Source of the DNA: Batillaria attramentaria
Lineage: Eukaryota; Mollusca; Gastropoda; Batillariidae
Assembly: GCA_018292915.2 (NCBI GenBank)
Contig: JACVVK020000525.1
Location: 344,501 to 408,500, forward strand
DNA: 64,000 bases
Direction of reading: 5' to 3'
The notes under the pieces were generated by a model. That model was not told the origin of the DNA and ran no database searches. It saw only the letters and a program-made list of their open reading frames with translations. Positions 42,729-53,664 of this stretch are shown here, piece by piece (within the stretch, counting starts at the first letter, position 1; each line of letters begins with the position of its first letter). Made by a program: the position numbers and the translations under genes.

Positions 42729-42809
42729 GTACGAGTTCCCTCCAAAAAGCCTTCACCGCTGGAGAGGGCGAATCCGAGAATCAGTTGTCCTTCGGCGGCC
42801 ATCTTGAAA

Positions 42810-43325
42810 CTAGCGTGCAATCCACGATTCGGCGTGCTTGCGTCTTCTCGCGTAGACTAGCGAGCAAGAAATGGTACGCAACGTGCACACTCGCGTATTC
42901 TTGCAAGATCTCGCTAGTTCTCGCCTTAGGCAACACGCGGCTGGTTCGCCCGTGTGGAAACCACCCACATCCTCGCCAATGCCTTTGATTAGGTCGGAGT
43001 TGCCAAAAATTGGTTCAAATAAATCTAGGTCGGGCATTTCATCCACTTTGCCCGAGCCAGTTGGGGGGTATTTCCGAGCACGAAGCTGAGCTCGGGCCTC
43101 TGAAGAAAGTTTGGCCCATTTTTCTTTGACTTCCACCACTGTTCGGCCACATGTTGAAACACTTGTAACGGCTTCGCAGATCTCCAACCACGCTTTTTGC
43201 TTGTCCTTACTTGCAGATGTTGTTTTGAACTTTTGTTGGAGAACACTTTTCCTCAGCGAAAACTCTTCGATGAGAGCGACTCTGTCAGCTGAAGAAAAAT
43301 TCTGCTTCCTTCCTCTCCTCGCCAT
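42810..43325 (-). CDS. Myb/SANT-like (NAIF1-type) DNA-binding protein, first exon
   Basis: Starts MARRGRKQNFSSADRVALIE. Residues 8-85 match the Myb/SANT-like domain of nuclear apoptosis-inducing factor 1 and Harbinger partner proteins: 'NFS..+...L.EE......VL..KF....T...K...W..I..AV.......RT..EVK.KW..L...A', seen here as SVLQQKFKTTSASKDKQKAW, LEICEAVTSVSTCGRTVVEV and KEKWAKLSSEARAQL. The coding signal fades after residue 130 (IKGIGEDVGGFHTGEPAAC), where a GTGGGT donor may lie. The upstream 100 bp is CpG-rich. It could be a host gene or a Harbinger accessory gene; no nuclease sits next to it. Confidence 0.6.
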   Translation of the reverse strand: MARRGRKQNFSSADRVALIEEFSLRKSVLQQKFKTTSASKDKQKAWLEICEAVTSVSTCGRTVVEVKEKWAKLSSEARAQLRARKYPPTGSGKVDEMPDLDLFEPIFGNSDLIKGIGEDVGGFHTGEPAACCLRRELARSCKNTRVCTLRTISCSLVYARRRKHAESWIAR

Positions 43326-43467
43326 CTTTACGTCGTGAGGAGCCAGCTATAGCATGTTTACACGCCTTCCGAGAAGCCGCGTTGGGCTTCTTTTCCGAGA
43401 ACTAATACCATATAAGGAGTTTGGCAGTGAGCGAGAGAGGGAATCTCCCGATCTATTTATAGCTAGC

Positions 43468-43480
43468 TACAGCTAACGAC
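43468..43480 (+). repeat. Left TSD of the truncated RTE copy
   Basis: TACAGCTAACGAC, identical to 44542-44554. Confidence 0.9.
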
Positions 43481-44541
43481 GCTGAGGCGCTGTGGAAGCT
43501 GTTAAGGCACTATGGAGTTCCCGGGAAGATCATCTCCCTGATCCAGTGCACCTACCAAGACATGAGCTGCAGGATTGCCCATGCCGGCCAGTTGTCAGAA
43601 AGCTTCGAGGTGAAGACCGGAGTCCGCCAGGGATGCCTGTTGTCCCCGTTTCTCTTCCTCCTGGTCATCGACTGGATCATGAAGACCACTACAGCAGGCA
43701 GGAAAAACGGGATACAGTGGACACTCTGGACGCAGCTGGATGACCTCGACTTCGCGGACGACCTGGCGCTCCTGTCTCACAGCCACAGCCAGATGCAGGA
43801 CAAGACTACGTGCCTGGAAGCCACATCAGCCGGAACAGGGCTCAAGATCAACAGGAAGGAAACCGAGCTGATGAAGATCAACACCACTGCCAACACACCA
43901 GTCACAGTCGGTGGAGAGCCCATCAGGGAGGTGGAGTCTTTTGTCTACCTGGGGAGTGTGGTTGATGGACAGGGAGGCACAGACCGAGACGTCACAGCCA
44001 GAATCGGCAAGGCAAGGGCAGCAATGGTCATGCTGAAGAACGTCTGGGCATCCAAAGTTGTCAGCATAAGAACCAAACTTCGCATCTTCAACTCCAACGT
44101 GAAGTCAGTTCTGCTCTACGGATGCGAAACATGGAGGACAACGAAGGCGATGCAGCAGAAGATCCAGACATTTCTCAACACCTGTCTGAGGCGCATCTTC
44201 AACATCCGATGGCCAGAGAAGATCCGGAATGAAGAGCTGTGGGAGCGAGCGGGGCAGGAACCAGTGGCCAAGCAGATCCTGCGGAGGAAGTGGGGCTGGA
44301 TTGGACACACCCTCAGGAAGCCAGCATCCAGCACCACACGCCAAGCCCTGACATGGAACCCGCAGGGGAAAAGGAAGAGAGGCCGGCCTCGCAACATCTG
44401 GAGGCGGGACACTGAGGCAGAGCTATGTAAGCAGGGGACCAACTGGACTGGAGTGGCAAGACTAGCCCAGAACAGAGTGCGATGGCGAAGGGTTGTCGAT
44501 GGCCTATGCTCCACGTGGAGCCAAGGGCCTAAGTAAGTAAG
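43481..44541 (+). mobile_element. 5'-truncated RTE-type LINE with 13 bp TSD
   Basis: The copy starts inside the reverse transcriptase at EALWKLLRHYGVPGKIISLI and runs open to the element's natural stop at 44536: MSCRIAHAGQLSESFEVKTG, VRQGCLLSPFLFLLVIDWIM, DDLDFADDLALLSHSHSQMQ, FVYLGSVVDGQGGTDRDVTA and the C-terminal GRPRNIWRRDTEAELCKQGT. About 350 codons remain without a stop and differ only slightly from the full-length element, so it is a young insertion. It ends in TAAGTAAGTAAG. It lacks the endonuclease and part of the RT and cannot move itself. Confidence 0.95.
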
Positions 44542-44554
44542 TACAGCTAACGAC
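44542..44554 (+). repeat. Right TSD of the truncated RTE copy
   Basis: TACAGCTAACGAC, identical to 43468-43480. Confidence 0.9.
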
Positions 44555-44689
44555 CGTACCTTAAAGTTAGCTAGCTACGTGCTAAATCTTGCTCATGCAA
44601 CAAAGTTAGCCACCTGCTGTACCTTGTAGGTAGCTAACTATAAGCTAGCGATTTAACTATGCGCTAGGCACCACTCACTAACTTGCTGT

Positions 44690-44962
44690 TGTACAACTGG
44701 CCCCTGGTCTGCAAGTTGATCTCGCTTCTGTTGTCTCCACGAATCCCGGCTGGGGCATAGAACCTGGCAGAACGGGCCCCGGTTTAGCCGCGAAATAGTC
44801 ATTGTTGCTTGCGCGGCGTTAAGCCCTAAAGAACTAACTAACCGGCTGGTGCCAAATATGTGTGCTTTTTTTTTTTTTTTTTTTTTAATCGTTGCCCCGT
44901 CTTTGATATCACCCGTTTGTGGTGGAAAAAGACAAACTCCCAAACACCCACCCACCCACCCT
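44690..44962 (+). repeat. tRNA-SINE remnant, first copy of a local duplication
   Basis: A diverged head (CTGGTCTGCAAGTTGATC..TCTCCACGAATCC) plus the SINE body (GTTGCCCCGTCTTTGATATC, GTGGTGGAAAAAGAC, (ACCC)n). It is interrupted by the hairpin SINE at 44754-44841 and a 22 bp T run. The same arrangement recurs at 45661-45885. Confidence 0.7.
44754..44841 (+). mobile_element. Hairpin-tailed SINE inserted into the tRNA-SINE
   Basis: Begins GGCATAGAACCTGGCAG and ends GCGCGGCG...AACTAACTAA. An 8 bp TSD, CCGGCTGG, is visible at 44746-44753 and 44842-44849. Confidence 0.75.
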
Positions 44963-44964
44963 GT

Positions 44965-45235
44965 TGTCTCCATTTCAGTTGCTGTTTCACCTTGCTAGCG
45001 CGAGGACTTGACACCTTTATTGTGACCTCGCCTTCGGCCTTTTTCTGCGCACGTATTCTCGTCTTTTCCTCGTATTTTTCTCGCTTTTCTCCATCCAGCT
45101 GAGGCATGTAGGCTTTGACACGTGTCTTTTCACAGTCCCTGAAAGCTCTGTAGACTTCTGGGTTGCTTTTTAGTTTCTCCCTGTAATCTTTGTAGAGTTT
45201 TCTATTTCACCGCTAGTGGAAGGGGTGGTCTCTCT
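44965..45235 (-). CDS. Basic helical ORF fragment (KREKYEEK..RAQKK)
   Basis: Reading leftward: LYKDYREKLKSNPEVYRAFR, DCEKTRVKAYMPQLDGEKRE, KYEEKTRIRAQKKAEGEVTI. The pattern 'YRE+LK.NPE.Y..+R......+....L...++..Y.+K.+.R..+' recurs in N-termini of multicopy invertebrate transposon proteins. Probably an exon; no partner exon was located. It could be a host basic helical protein. Confidence 0.35.
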
Positions 45236-45249
45236 TTTAGCCCGATACG

Positions 45250-45660
45250 CAGTGAAGTGCGTATTTCTGTGGCTGCAGCGTCCATGCAGACAGACATACA
45301 GAGAGTCAGATACTACTAAGGGGTATAGTTTACTTACTTCTCCAGTCGTTTGAAGTCTGTCTTCATCAGGATGAGGTCTCTCGCCGCACCAGTCGCCTGG
45401 AATGTTTTGTGCCCAAGCACCCGTACTCTGTAAATTGTGCCCCCCTCATAAGGCTGTGCTGCCCTCACCGCCTTCATCAGCATCTGTGGTAGGTCTTACA
45501 AGCAAGGTACATTGTTTTCAGGAGAGGAGGAAAAGGGAGATTAAGACTAGAAATCAGCACCATGAAGGCAGAGAACGGAGTATACTCCATTCTCCTATCT
45601 CGAACAGTTGAGAAACAAGTGTGTGCCCGACGGGAAGAAACACTGAAAAAACTAACCCTG
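45250..45660. other. No gene recognised
   Basis: Short frames only. Confidence 0.35.
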
Positions 45661-45890
45661 TCCCTCTGGTCTGGAAGTTGATCTTGCTTCTGTTGTCTCC
45701 ACGAATCCAGAATGGGACCGATTTAGCCGCGAAATAGTCTTTGTTGCTTGCGCGGCGTTAAGCCCTAAGTAAGTAACTAACTAACTAACCGGCTGGTGCC
45801 AAATCTATGTGCTGCCTTTTTTTAATCGTTGCTCGTCTTTGATATCACCCGTTTGTGGTGGAAAAAAGACAAAATTGCAAACATATGCAT
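45661..45890 (+). repeat. tRNA-SINE remnant plus hairpin SINE, second copy
   Basis: Repeats the order of 44690-44962: CTGGTCTGGAAGTTGATC, TCTCCACGAATCC, hairpin SINE (45722-45795, tail AAGTAAGTAACTAACTAACTAAC), CCGGCTGGTGCCAAAT, GTTGC..GTCTTTGATATC. Both copies carry the hairpin SINE at the same place, so this is segmental duplication of one nested insertion. Confidence 0.75.
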
Positions 45891-46088
45891 CACTCCCACA
45901 TATGCATACTCCACACCACCACAAACACAACACGAGACTGCCTCTGAAGCAAGCAAACATATATATTCAACCAAGACATGATATGGTGAGGTGCAGCTTG
46001 GCTTCCATGTGCTGCGTTACGCACATGTGCAACTTGTGGAAACCTTGGAAGAACATATTGGAATAATTGCCTTTGAGCACATGGGACA

Positions 46089-46397
46089 TCACAGTTTCTC
46101 AAGAAGTTTTTCCAGTAAGTCGTTCTTCCGCTTACTCTCCTCTACGAGGGTCTCCTGCAATTGAAGGCTCTTCTTTGAAAATTCCTTAAACCATGCAGGA
46201 GGCTCTCGCTGGTCCTCTCTCCTCTTTCGACTTAGAGTTAGAGGTGTCTTTGGGCTGCTTGAAGGACCCGGTGTTGGTGAGGCACTTCTGCCACTGCTGG
46301 AGCTATTTCCTCCACTGGTTTCCTCACATGTGGCTGGACCTGGGGAAACCCTTGCAGGACGTCCATCTGTGGTGTGGACTGTAGACAAGACGGACAT
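46089..46397 (-). CDS. C-terminal exon with Ser/Pro linker and coiled coil
   Basis: Residues include SGGNSSSSGRSASPTPGPSS, RKRREDQREPPAWFKEFSKK and SLQLQETLVEESKRKNDLLE, with a short coiled coil to the stop (LLEKL). This layout is typical of the tail of Myb/SANT-like accessory proteins of Harbinger elements. The DNA-binding exon was not seen upstream because the Mutator-like relic begins at 46731. Confidence 0.35.
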   Translation of the reverse strand: MSVLSTVHTTDGRPARVSPGPATCEETSGGNSSSSGRSASPTPGPSSSPKTPLTLSRKRREDQREPPAWFKEFSKKSLQLQETLVEESKRKNDLLEKLLEKL

Positions 46398-46730
46398 TAC
46401 ACCTCGACCATACTCACTCTCTAACTTTTTTTTTTTTTTTTTTCAAAGGGGGGACTCAAAACCATAGATAATTGTGCAGGGCATTATCTTCTCCGAACCA
46501 ATCAAAACAATCTCCAAAGCGATAAACTTTCAGACTGCTTGCACTCAGCTGCACAAACCTTGATGCTGTCATTTTCTTGGAAAATGTATCACTAATTATT
46601 AGGAACAAGACCAGACGCACCATGTGCTCTGGTTCTACAGCTGCACACATGCAAGGCACCCCCATTTTAATTTTTTAAGGACCTTTCATGACAATTACAG
46701 GACCCACAATTTTCAGCACTTTTTAAGGTC

Positions 46731-47940
46731 TCATAAAAATGGAAAAAGTAATAAGCACTTCTCAAGACCTGTGGGAATCCTGTGTAATTGGAAATGTACT
46801 GCACATACTGTACACAAATGTACTTCTCCGACAGAAGCTGGAAGTTCCTTGGAGTGATGGCCAGGTTCCACGTTGTTGGCAAGGGCCCTCTTGAAAAAGC
46901 ACCATGATTTTGGGCCAATTGGACAGAGGTTATGGTTGTGGCTGGCATCTGAACTCAAAGTGTGGAAAAATGAAGCCCATACTGCATTCACCATGGCATC
47001 GAGGTTGCCTTTATTGTCCTTGATTGCACGGCCGTAGTAGTTTGTCAGCTTCTTGATACGCTCTGCGGTCAGCTTTCCTCTCCCACCGATGGGCTGCCCC
47101 TGTGCCTTCCTTTTTTCCACCAGAGTGCGAAGAGCAGTGCCTAGTCGCTTGGTGACGTGGTTTACACACTCAATCTTTTCGATCGGTCGGCCATTGTAGA
47201 CGTCTTCTTCCAGCAGCTTGGCGTGTGTTTTCGTGTCGCCGTCACCCAGCATTTCTGTATAGCGGAAGCCCCTCTCTTCTGATCTCTGAAACAGTATCAC
47301 AGCACCCTCCATCTCCATGGCTTGGGAGGAGCACTGTATGTTCTGCTGGCACTGGTCCTTGTGGCCGGCAAACCAGTCGTCATAGTTTGCATCACCAGGG
47401 GAAGGCGCCGCTTCACTCTCGCATACCTGACAGTAATTGGATAAAGCAACAAAATCAATAATAAGTCCTGTGATAAGATCAATGACACACACAACACCAT
47501 TGTGTGATGTTCTCCCTCTTTTGTGCCAGCTGCCATCAATGGAAATTGAAATGTCAAGAACGCCATTGGCGTCAGGAATACCAATGTTCATATCAGCGTA
47601 TGTTGTTCTGATGACATGAGCCACATCCTGTAGGTGCCTGTCCGCAGCCCGCTTCACGCCAGTGTGCAGTCTCTTTTTGTAGAAATACCAAGTTTTTTTC
47701 ATTCATGGGTTTTGGCATGCCCATCAAAGCAAACAGACTCTCTACCTGAGAATATCCAATGCCATTGGAAGTCGCTGCAGCCACGAGGCGTCTGTTGGCG
47801 TCAAAGCCGGTGTGCACAGTCCCGGTTTTTGACGAAGTGTATTCTGTCGCCAGCTTGCCACAGTTGAAACAGTGCAGCTGAAGAAGGCAGGAGGACCCCT
47901 TCCTGAAGTCATGTCCACCCTCTATCACAGTCAGGTTCTG
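46731..47940 (-). pseudogene. Mutator-like transposase relic with one A-run frameshift
   Basis: From an acceptor-like site near 47937 (CTACAG|AACC) leftward: GGHDFRKGSSCLLQLHCFNC, TVHTGFDANRRLVAAATSNG and IGYSQVESLFALMGMPKPM. A seven-A run at 47691-47697 shifts the frame; the next 323 codons read YKKRLHTGVKRAADRHLQDV, LDISISIDGSWHKRGRTSHN, GVVCVIDLITGLIIDFVALS, YCQVCESEAA, YTEMLGDGDTKTHAKLLEED and IECVNHVTKRLGTALR. 'VS.DG+W..RG..S..G' with its Asp and the later 'GDGD.K' box are the catalytic Asp regions of the Mutator-like family abundant in molluscs and arthropods. The C-terminal SSDASHNHNLCPIGPKSWCF is also typical. Only the one shift separates it from an open frame. Confidence 0.75.
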
Positions 47941-48144
47941 TAGAAGACAGAAAAATGTATAGAAGTATGTCACAGACCACAGAATTTGGCATGATTTGTT
48001 GGAAAAGTAAACAAAACAATTGACAACACTGCTTTCTATCACTGTGAGGAAGAACCCACTGCAGCAAATCAAAGTGTGTACATGTTTACAAGACTACTGT
48101 CAACTGAATTAGACACCAAAGTAAGTTCAGAATTGTCATACACG

Positions 48145-48317
48145 GTCTTGTAAGAAACTTCTCATTTAAACCCAGTAGATTTTTAGCATATATTTACATC
48201 CTGTTTTATTGCATGCTCTTTTATTTTTAATGACCTGGCAGAAAGGGACCTCGCATAGCCGCGAAATAGTCTTTGTAGCTTGCGCGGCGTAAAGCACTAA
48301 ATAACTAACTAACTAAC
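48145..48317 (+). mobile_element. Hairpin-tailed SINE A with TSD
   Basis: 173 bp: TCTTGTAAGAAACTTCTC, ATTTACATCCTGTTTTATTG, GACCTGGCAGAAAGGGAC, the hairpin and (TAAC)n. Exact 11 bp TSD TGTCATACACG at 48134-48144 and 48318-48328. Confidence 0.95.
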
Positions 48318-48329
48318 TGTCATACACGA

Positions 48330-48912
48330 CACACATGAAATGATAACCCATGCACAGTGTCAAACTCACAATCACATTATCAGGTTCTCCATGATGGCTG
48401 GCGTATACCGCAAGTTAGGGAAATAACTCTGGCCACCTAATTTACGCGTCGGAGAGGATAGACGGGGAGATTCCTGCTAATGTTTTCTGGTTTTTGTTGA
48501 AAATAACCATTCGACCATACTTGCGAGCAACAGTTTGGTTAAATGTATAGTACTGTACACACCAACCAGGGTTGAACCCAGTAGATATATATGGCTAGTG
48601 TAGACAGCCTCCATGAGTTAACGTTGGTGTGGGGGGGGGGGGGGGGGTTGACGTAGTATTGCTTGATTGTAAGTGCTGAAGAGTCCTCGAGATTGCTTTC
48701 AGATCATGTCCTTGTGCCATGTAAGGTCTGTGGAGATTCTTCATTTGATTGGAAGGCAATTGTTCATACTTCTTCTTTATCTCATTCTGTCAATAAATTC
48801 ATGCAAACTTGTCATATATTCTTTGTTGTGGATGTAACGTGTTACTGTTACATATATGTGTGTGTGTGTGTGTACACTACTGAACCAGACACAAGTCTTC
48901 TACCTCCCACCA

Positions 48913-48945
<33 letters not shown>

Positions 48946-49280
48946 TCAATTAAAAGAATGAGCCTGCAGAGCGTTGCTATGTTCATGCAATTTAAATGAT
49001 GAAGTCTTTATACAACTCACAAAGAGAATGTTTAAACATCTAAGCTCCCAACAAAACAGCTTTCCCAAGTGTGGAAAAATTTTACAGAGTCGACCGTGCA
49101 AGCACAGTCAGCTCTCAGTTGCAGAGTTTTCAGCGTCCCTGAAACCCCAATAAAAGCCAAGGGCAGCCTGATTCACAGCTCAGTTCGCGTTTTGACACTG
49201 AGCGAGAAAGAGCGTGCAGCACTCAACACTGATCCGCTCGACAATGTAGTCATGTGTCTTGCTCACTGACCAAAAGCCTG
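48330..49280. other. No gene recognised
   Basis: A G run at 48630-48648 and CA/GT microsatellites near 48856-48873 and 48920-48944. Confidence 0.4.
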
Positions 49281-49282
49281 AC

Positions 49283-49735
49283 GTGCGTTTTACAGACCGA
49301 GGCGAGCTAGAATAGCGAGACGAGCGGACTACGAAACGGTCACAGCCGGAAGCTAGCTGTATCTACCCATTTCAAGATGGCGGAAGATTGTGTGCGACGC
49401 GCGTTGACATGTGTACCACACCGGTATCGACTCGATTACATTGTTATTCAAAGCTAAATTTGCAAGAAAGTCAACAATACAGACAAAAAGTAAAAAGAAT
49501 AACACATATATTTCTGCAGACGCCTCCATCTTGATTCCTTCACCACAAAATTGAAAAAGAAACTGCCATCATCGAGTCGCACCATGAGTACAGTCGCCAT
49601 CTTGTCTAGCAAATGTAGCACCTCCTGCGAGGGTCTAACTTTCCTCGGCTAGGGGCTAAGTCGCCTTGACCTATAAAACGCCTAGCTGCTCTCCCGCTAC
49701 GTAGGGGCTTGTTTTCCTCGCTCTATAAAACGCGC
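49283..49735. mobile_element. Possible MITE with degenerate TIRs
   Basis: The left end GTGCGTTTTACAGACCGAGG and the reverse complement of the right end GCGCGTTTTATAGAGCGAGG agree at most of 20 positions. The inside has TTTCAAGATGGCGGAAGATTG, resembling TTTCAAGATGGCGGAGGGTCG in the TIR element at 62136-63122. A second TATAAAACGC phrase lies at 49671-49680. No coding region. The TSD is unclear. Confidence 0.4.
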
Positions 49736-51325
49736 CACAGATAATGTCACGGCAAACTCGTGCTCTGGTTTTATAAGGGTCCCCGAAGCGCTGAAAACAC
49801 TGCAACTGTGACGGAGTTATCCTGGATTATGCACAGTCGAAGGAGTGGGGAAAAAAAAAAAAAAAACCCGCAATGTTATCGGCTTTTGCTGAGATGGCAG
49901 ACCTTTAAAGCAGATCGGATAGAATCAAGTCTGCACCAGACGTATGTTTCATATTGCTGTACGTTCACAGTGACTGGACTTCTACACTATAGACTGAGAG
50001 CGCCTTGAGCCGAGTCGTCTCCTATGCGGTGTGTGAGTGTGTGTCCTAATCGGGTGTGTGTGCACGTGTGCGTGCATGTGTTGTGTCTGTGTGGAAGTGC
50101 GTGTCTGTGAGGGTATGAGTGTGCTTTGTGAAACTATTTTTTTTTAACTAAAATTTACTTTTACAGTGAAGGGTACGTCTTAACAGTGGGGTATTTAATG
50201 ACAGCATGGTAATTAGGAAGTGTGTGGGTGGGGGCGTGCGTGTGTGGGTGCGTGTTATCGCTGTGATATCACATTTTAACTATTGGGACATGTTATATTG
50301 TGTATGTGGTTGTCTTTTTTTTACGCCGCAACCGAATTGCCTCTTGAGGACAAAAAAGAATTATTGAATTGAATTATGCTGTTGTCTTCATTCGTTGAAA
50401 GAGAATCAAGTGACTTCGAACGTGTGCAGCGCCTCCTTGGTGTAGCAGACTGAAAAGGAGAAAAGACGACGTTTTGAGTGGTTATATGCGTTTTCTTAGA
50501 AATTACAATTCGAACAAATATTAAACTTGGCTAATGGTGGTGGTTGGTGACAAACCCTTCTGTGGCACACAGGTCCAAAATGTCATGGTTTCTCATTTTC
50601 ACTGTAACCACAAAACATCAGGAAACCCAAACGTGGCACAGTTATAAGCGGTATGGACTGTGAAAAAATACCTTTCGAATGACCTTGAGTTTACAGTTAC
50701 ATCATGTGACATGACTGGGCGAATTTACATACTTTTTAAGGGCAAGTTTTCAACAAAAATATCTCACACCATGCTACAGAAATAATTTTTTATACCAAAA
50801 GAAGTATTATTTTCTGCACTTTTCAGTAATTCCAGTAACTCTCATTGCCCCAAATCACCCTTGTCTCCCTTTGTGGGAGCCTAACATATTTATTTTGAAA
50901 GTTCCACATCTAGTCTGGTACTATAGTGGTAGTCGTAGAACATGTGTCTTCTCAGTAATTTTCAGCAACTACTGAACTGATGATGTTGTCACTGGCATAT
51001 ATGTGACTGTGCTCTTTCATAAAGTCAGTGTCGTAAAGGATGTGCTTTTATAGTTACGCCTACCCGTCGGACGGCCGTAGATGTCGGTGAACTATTGTGG
51101 TATGAGTGATTCCGTGGATGTTGCTCGAACAGTCCTTGAGACTTCGGTCGTGAATCCTTCAGCCAGTGCCCCACCTATGTACACAAGAAAGGAAACACCA
51201 GTCATGCCACAGATTTGACTGGTCTTTGGCTTGTGGCCGTAACGGAAAATCATTAAAATATGAACGATATATATGCTGAATAGGTGCAGTGGCTCAATAG
51301 TCGGCGCGTGTGACCAGCAGATGCG
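49736..51325. other. No gene; an old retroposon 3' end near 50290-50375
   Basis: The phrase ACCGAATTGCCTCTTGAGGA followed by ATTGAATTGAATT resembles the 3' end and tail of another invertebrate retroposon. The preceding 250 bp is GT-rich. Otherwise nothing is recognised. Confidence 0.4.
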
Positions 51326-51492
51326 GCGAGTGGGTGGGTGGGGTTTAACGTCTTTTTCCACCACATAGGGTGATACCAAAGACGGGGCAACGATGAAAAA
51401 GCCAGCACAAATATTTGGCCCCAGCCGGGATCGAACTTACGACCCGAGCATTAGAAGTCCAACGCTGTACCATTCGACCACACCGGCTCCCC
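51326..51492 (-). mobile_element. tRNA-derived SINE, full length, with TSD
   Basis: On the minus strand the head GAGCCGGTGTGGTCGAATGG and TACAGCGTTGGACTTCTAAT, then GTAAGTTCGATCCCGGCTGG, are a tRNA-like A box, anticodon region and B box (GTTCGATCC). The body TTTGTGCTGGCTTTTTCATC and GTGGTGGAAAAAGACGTTAA ends in (CCCA)n. A 9 bp TSD, GCAGATGCG, is at 51317-51325 and 51493-51501. 167 bp; the reference copy for the other tRNA-SINE fragments in the window. Confidence 0.9.
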
Positions 51493-51499
51493 GCAGATG

Positions 51500-51790
51500 C
51501 GATGTGTATAAATGTGTGCATGTGAATGGTGTGTGTATGCGTGAGCAAAAAGCGCATTCAGTGCTTTTCTAAGCAGAACTCCGCGCTCAGCAAGTGTAAT
51601 ATATTATCAAGTTGTTATTATTATTCATCGAGATGCAGGCTCATCGTCACTGGCATTGGCTTGAACTCGGTCAGTACAGGAAGTCTAAAATTGATTTTTT
51701 TTTTCTTTTTTTCAGTCATCATTACTAGTAGACATGACTATTATAAAACGCCTTTTCCCGACCAATTTTCTAATTATTCATCTCCCGGCC

Positions 51791-51849
<59 letters not shown>

Positions 51850-52950
51850 CTGGACCAGGTCTGGCCACCAAATTTAAAAAACAACAACGAAAAAATAAAT
51901 AAATAAATAAATGGTTTTACTTCCTCAGTGCTTGTCCTCTGCAGTACGATAGACTACGGCCAGTAAGGGGCGTAAGTTTGTATGCTTGATCAAAGTGCAG
52001 TGACGAGTTCCCTCCCCTGATAACCCCCGGAACAGGGCCATCAACAAAATTATATCCTAGTGGCGGTTGAACCGCCTAAACTCCATTCATAATAATGTTA
52101 AACTCTGCGTGTCCGCACATGCATGATCAGCCATCGAGCAATGTTAACATTTCGAGTAATATTTCGGATAACGGGAACGGGAGCACGGCCGGGCTTCGTC
52201 AAGTTCCTCCAACACTGAGTGCACACCGGCGAAACGACTTGACTAACTCACTCAGTCACAGTGTCCTCAGTGTGTCGGTGACCACACTGAGATTTTTGAC
52301 TAGACCATAAATATTACTTTACAAACGAGATATACAACAACCACTGTGTCTACAAACTTGCCTGCTTTCTTGTACAACAGCAACAGATTAGGTGACGAGG
52401 TCAGTCACAGCGAGTCAGTCGTCCACAAACCGGGAACTATGTCAGCCGGTACTGTTGAACTTGGCGGTTCCGCCCACAGTTGTCGGCGTAACTGAGTGAT
52501 TCTCTGGCCTTGACCTCTGGGGGCTTGAGCCAGATAAAACCCAGTTTCAGTTCCGCTAGCAACGCAAGAGCCCCTATGGACTCGGACGGAAGAGAAAGTC
52601 ACAACCTGTTATGTAGGTCTGGTTGGCGCATAACAAACCCCCTCCTGAAGACCTTTTGTATAAGCGGACCCTCTAACGCCGTTGGTGTCCGTTCCTTGTT
52701 TCAAGTTCGGCTTCTAGGTAAGGCCGGAGACTGACGAGGGGTAGCGGTAAAAGCCACTAGTTTCTTTTTTGTGTGTAACTGAAATAATGTGTCAGTGTCG
52801 CCGCGTTGTGTTCCGGCGTTATCATAGTCATGTCACTTTCACACTAACTAACCTCAGTATCCGGAAACTGAAACCCTAACGATTTCAAGTCGAAGTTTAG
52901 TCGGCTATTGTATGTCTAGTGTTTTGAAGACTGAGGGGGAAAGGCTGTCA
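51500..52950. other. No gene recognised
   Basis: A (CT)n(CA)n tract at 51791-51850 and an AAAT tract near 51893-51912. No coding pattern. Confidence 0.4.
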
Positions 52951-52954
52951 TTAT

Positions 52955-53337
52955 TTTTAATTAATTAATTAATTATAATATTTATAGGGTGCCTATCCCT
53001 GGGGAACTGACGAGCTCTAGGCGCCTTACAATCTAAAACCGAAGTAAAAAAAAAAATACAAAAAACACAACAACAACAATAAAACATTCACTCAATGTAC
53101 ACTACGTAAGAACAACTATAAAAGCAAAAAAGCGCACGCACGCACGCACACACACACGCACACACACACACACACACGCACACACACACACACGCACACA
53201 CACACACACACACACGCACACACACACACACACACACACGCACACACGCACACACACACACACACGCACACACACACACACACACACACGCACACACGCA
53301 CACGCACGCACACGCACACACACACACGCACACGCAC

Positions 53338-53386
<49 letters not shown>

Positions 53387-53554
53387 TAGAAAAAATAAAG
53401 GACAGGCAGAGACCAAGACTGAACACCAAGAACAAAATTAATACCAGTGATAAAACCCAAAACAAAAGGATAGACTGAAATGAGCCAGATAAAACCTTAA
53501 AAGATAGCAGTGGTGAGGAGCTAAAAGTAAGACTGACACTATAAGACTTACGCG

Positions 53555-53607
<53 letters not shown>

Positions 53608-53660
53608 CAACAACAACAACAAGCGGAAAGCCAAGCGGAAAGCAAAAGCTCACTATAAGA
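52955..53660 (-). mobile_element. LINE 3' end with expanded CA/CGCA arrays
   Basis: Reverse-oriented relative of 32758-33215. From the left it shows the tail (AATTAATTA..ATATTTATAGGG), GAGCTCTAGGCGCCTTACAA, then a 3' UTR whose GT-rich part has expanded into about 250 bp of CACACA/CGCACA (53132-53384) and a second CA tract (53548-53604). The sequence between them (AACACCAAGAACAAAATTAA, GATAGCAGTGGTGAGGAGCT) matches the shorter copy. Long open frames here are translations of the microsatellite, not genes. Confidence 0.75.
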
Positions 53661-53664
53661 CTTT

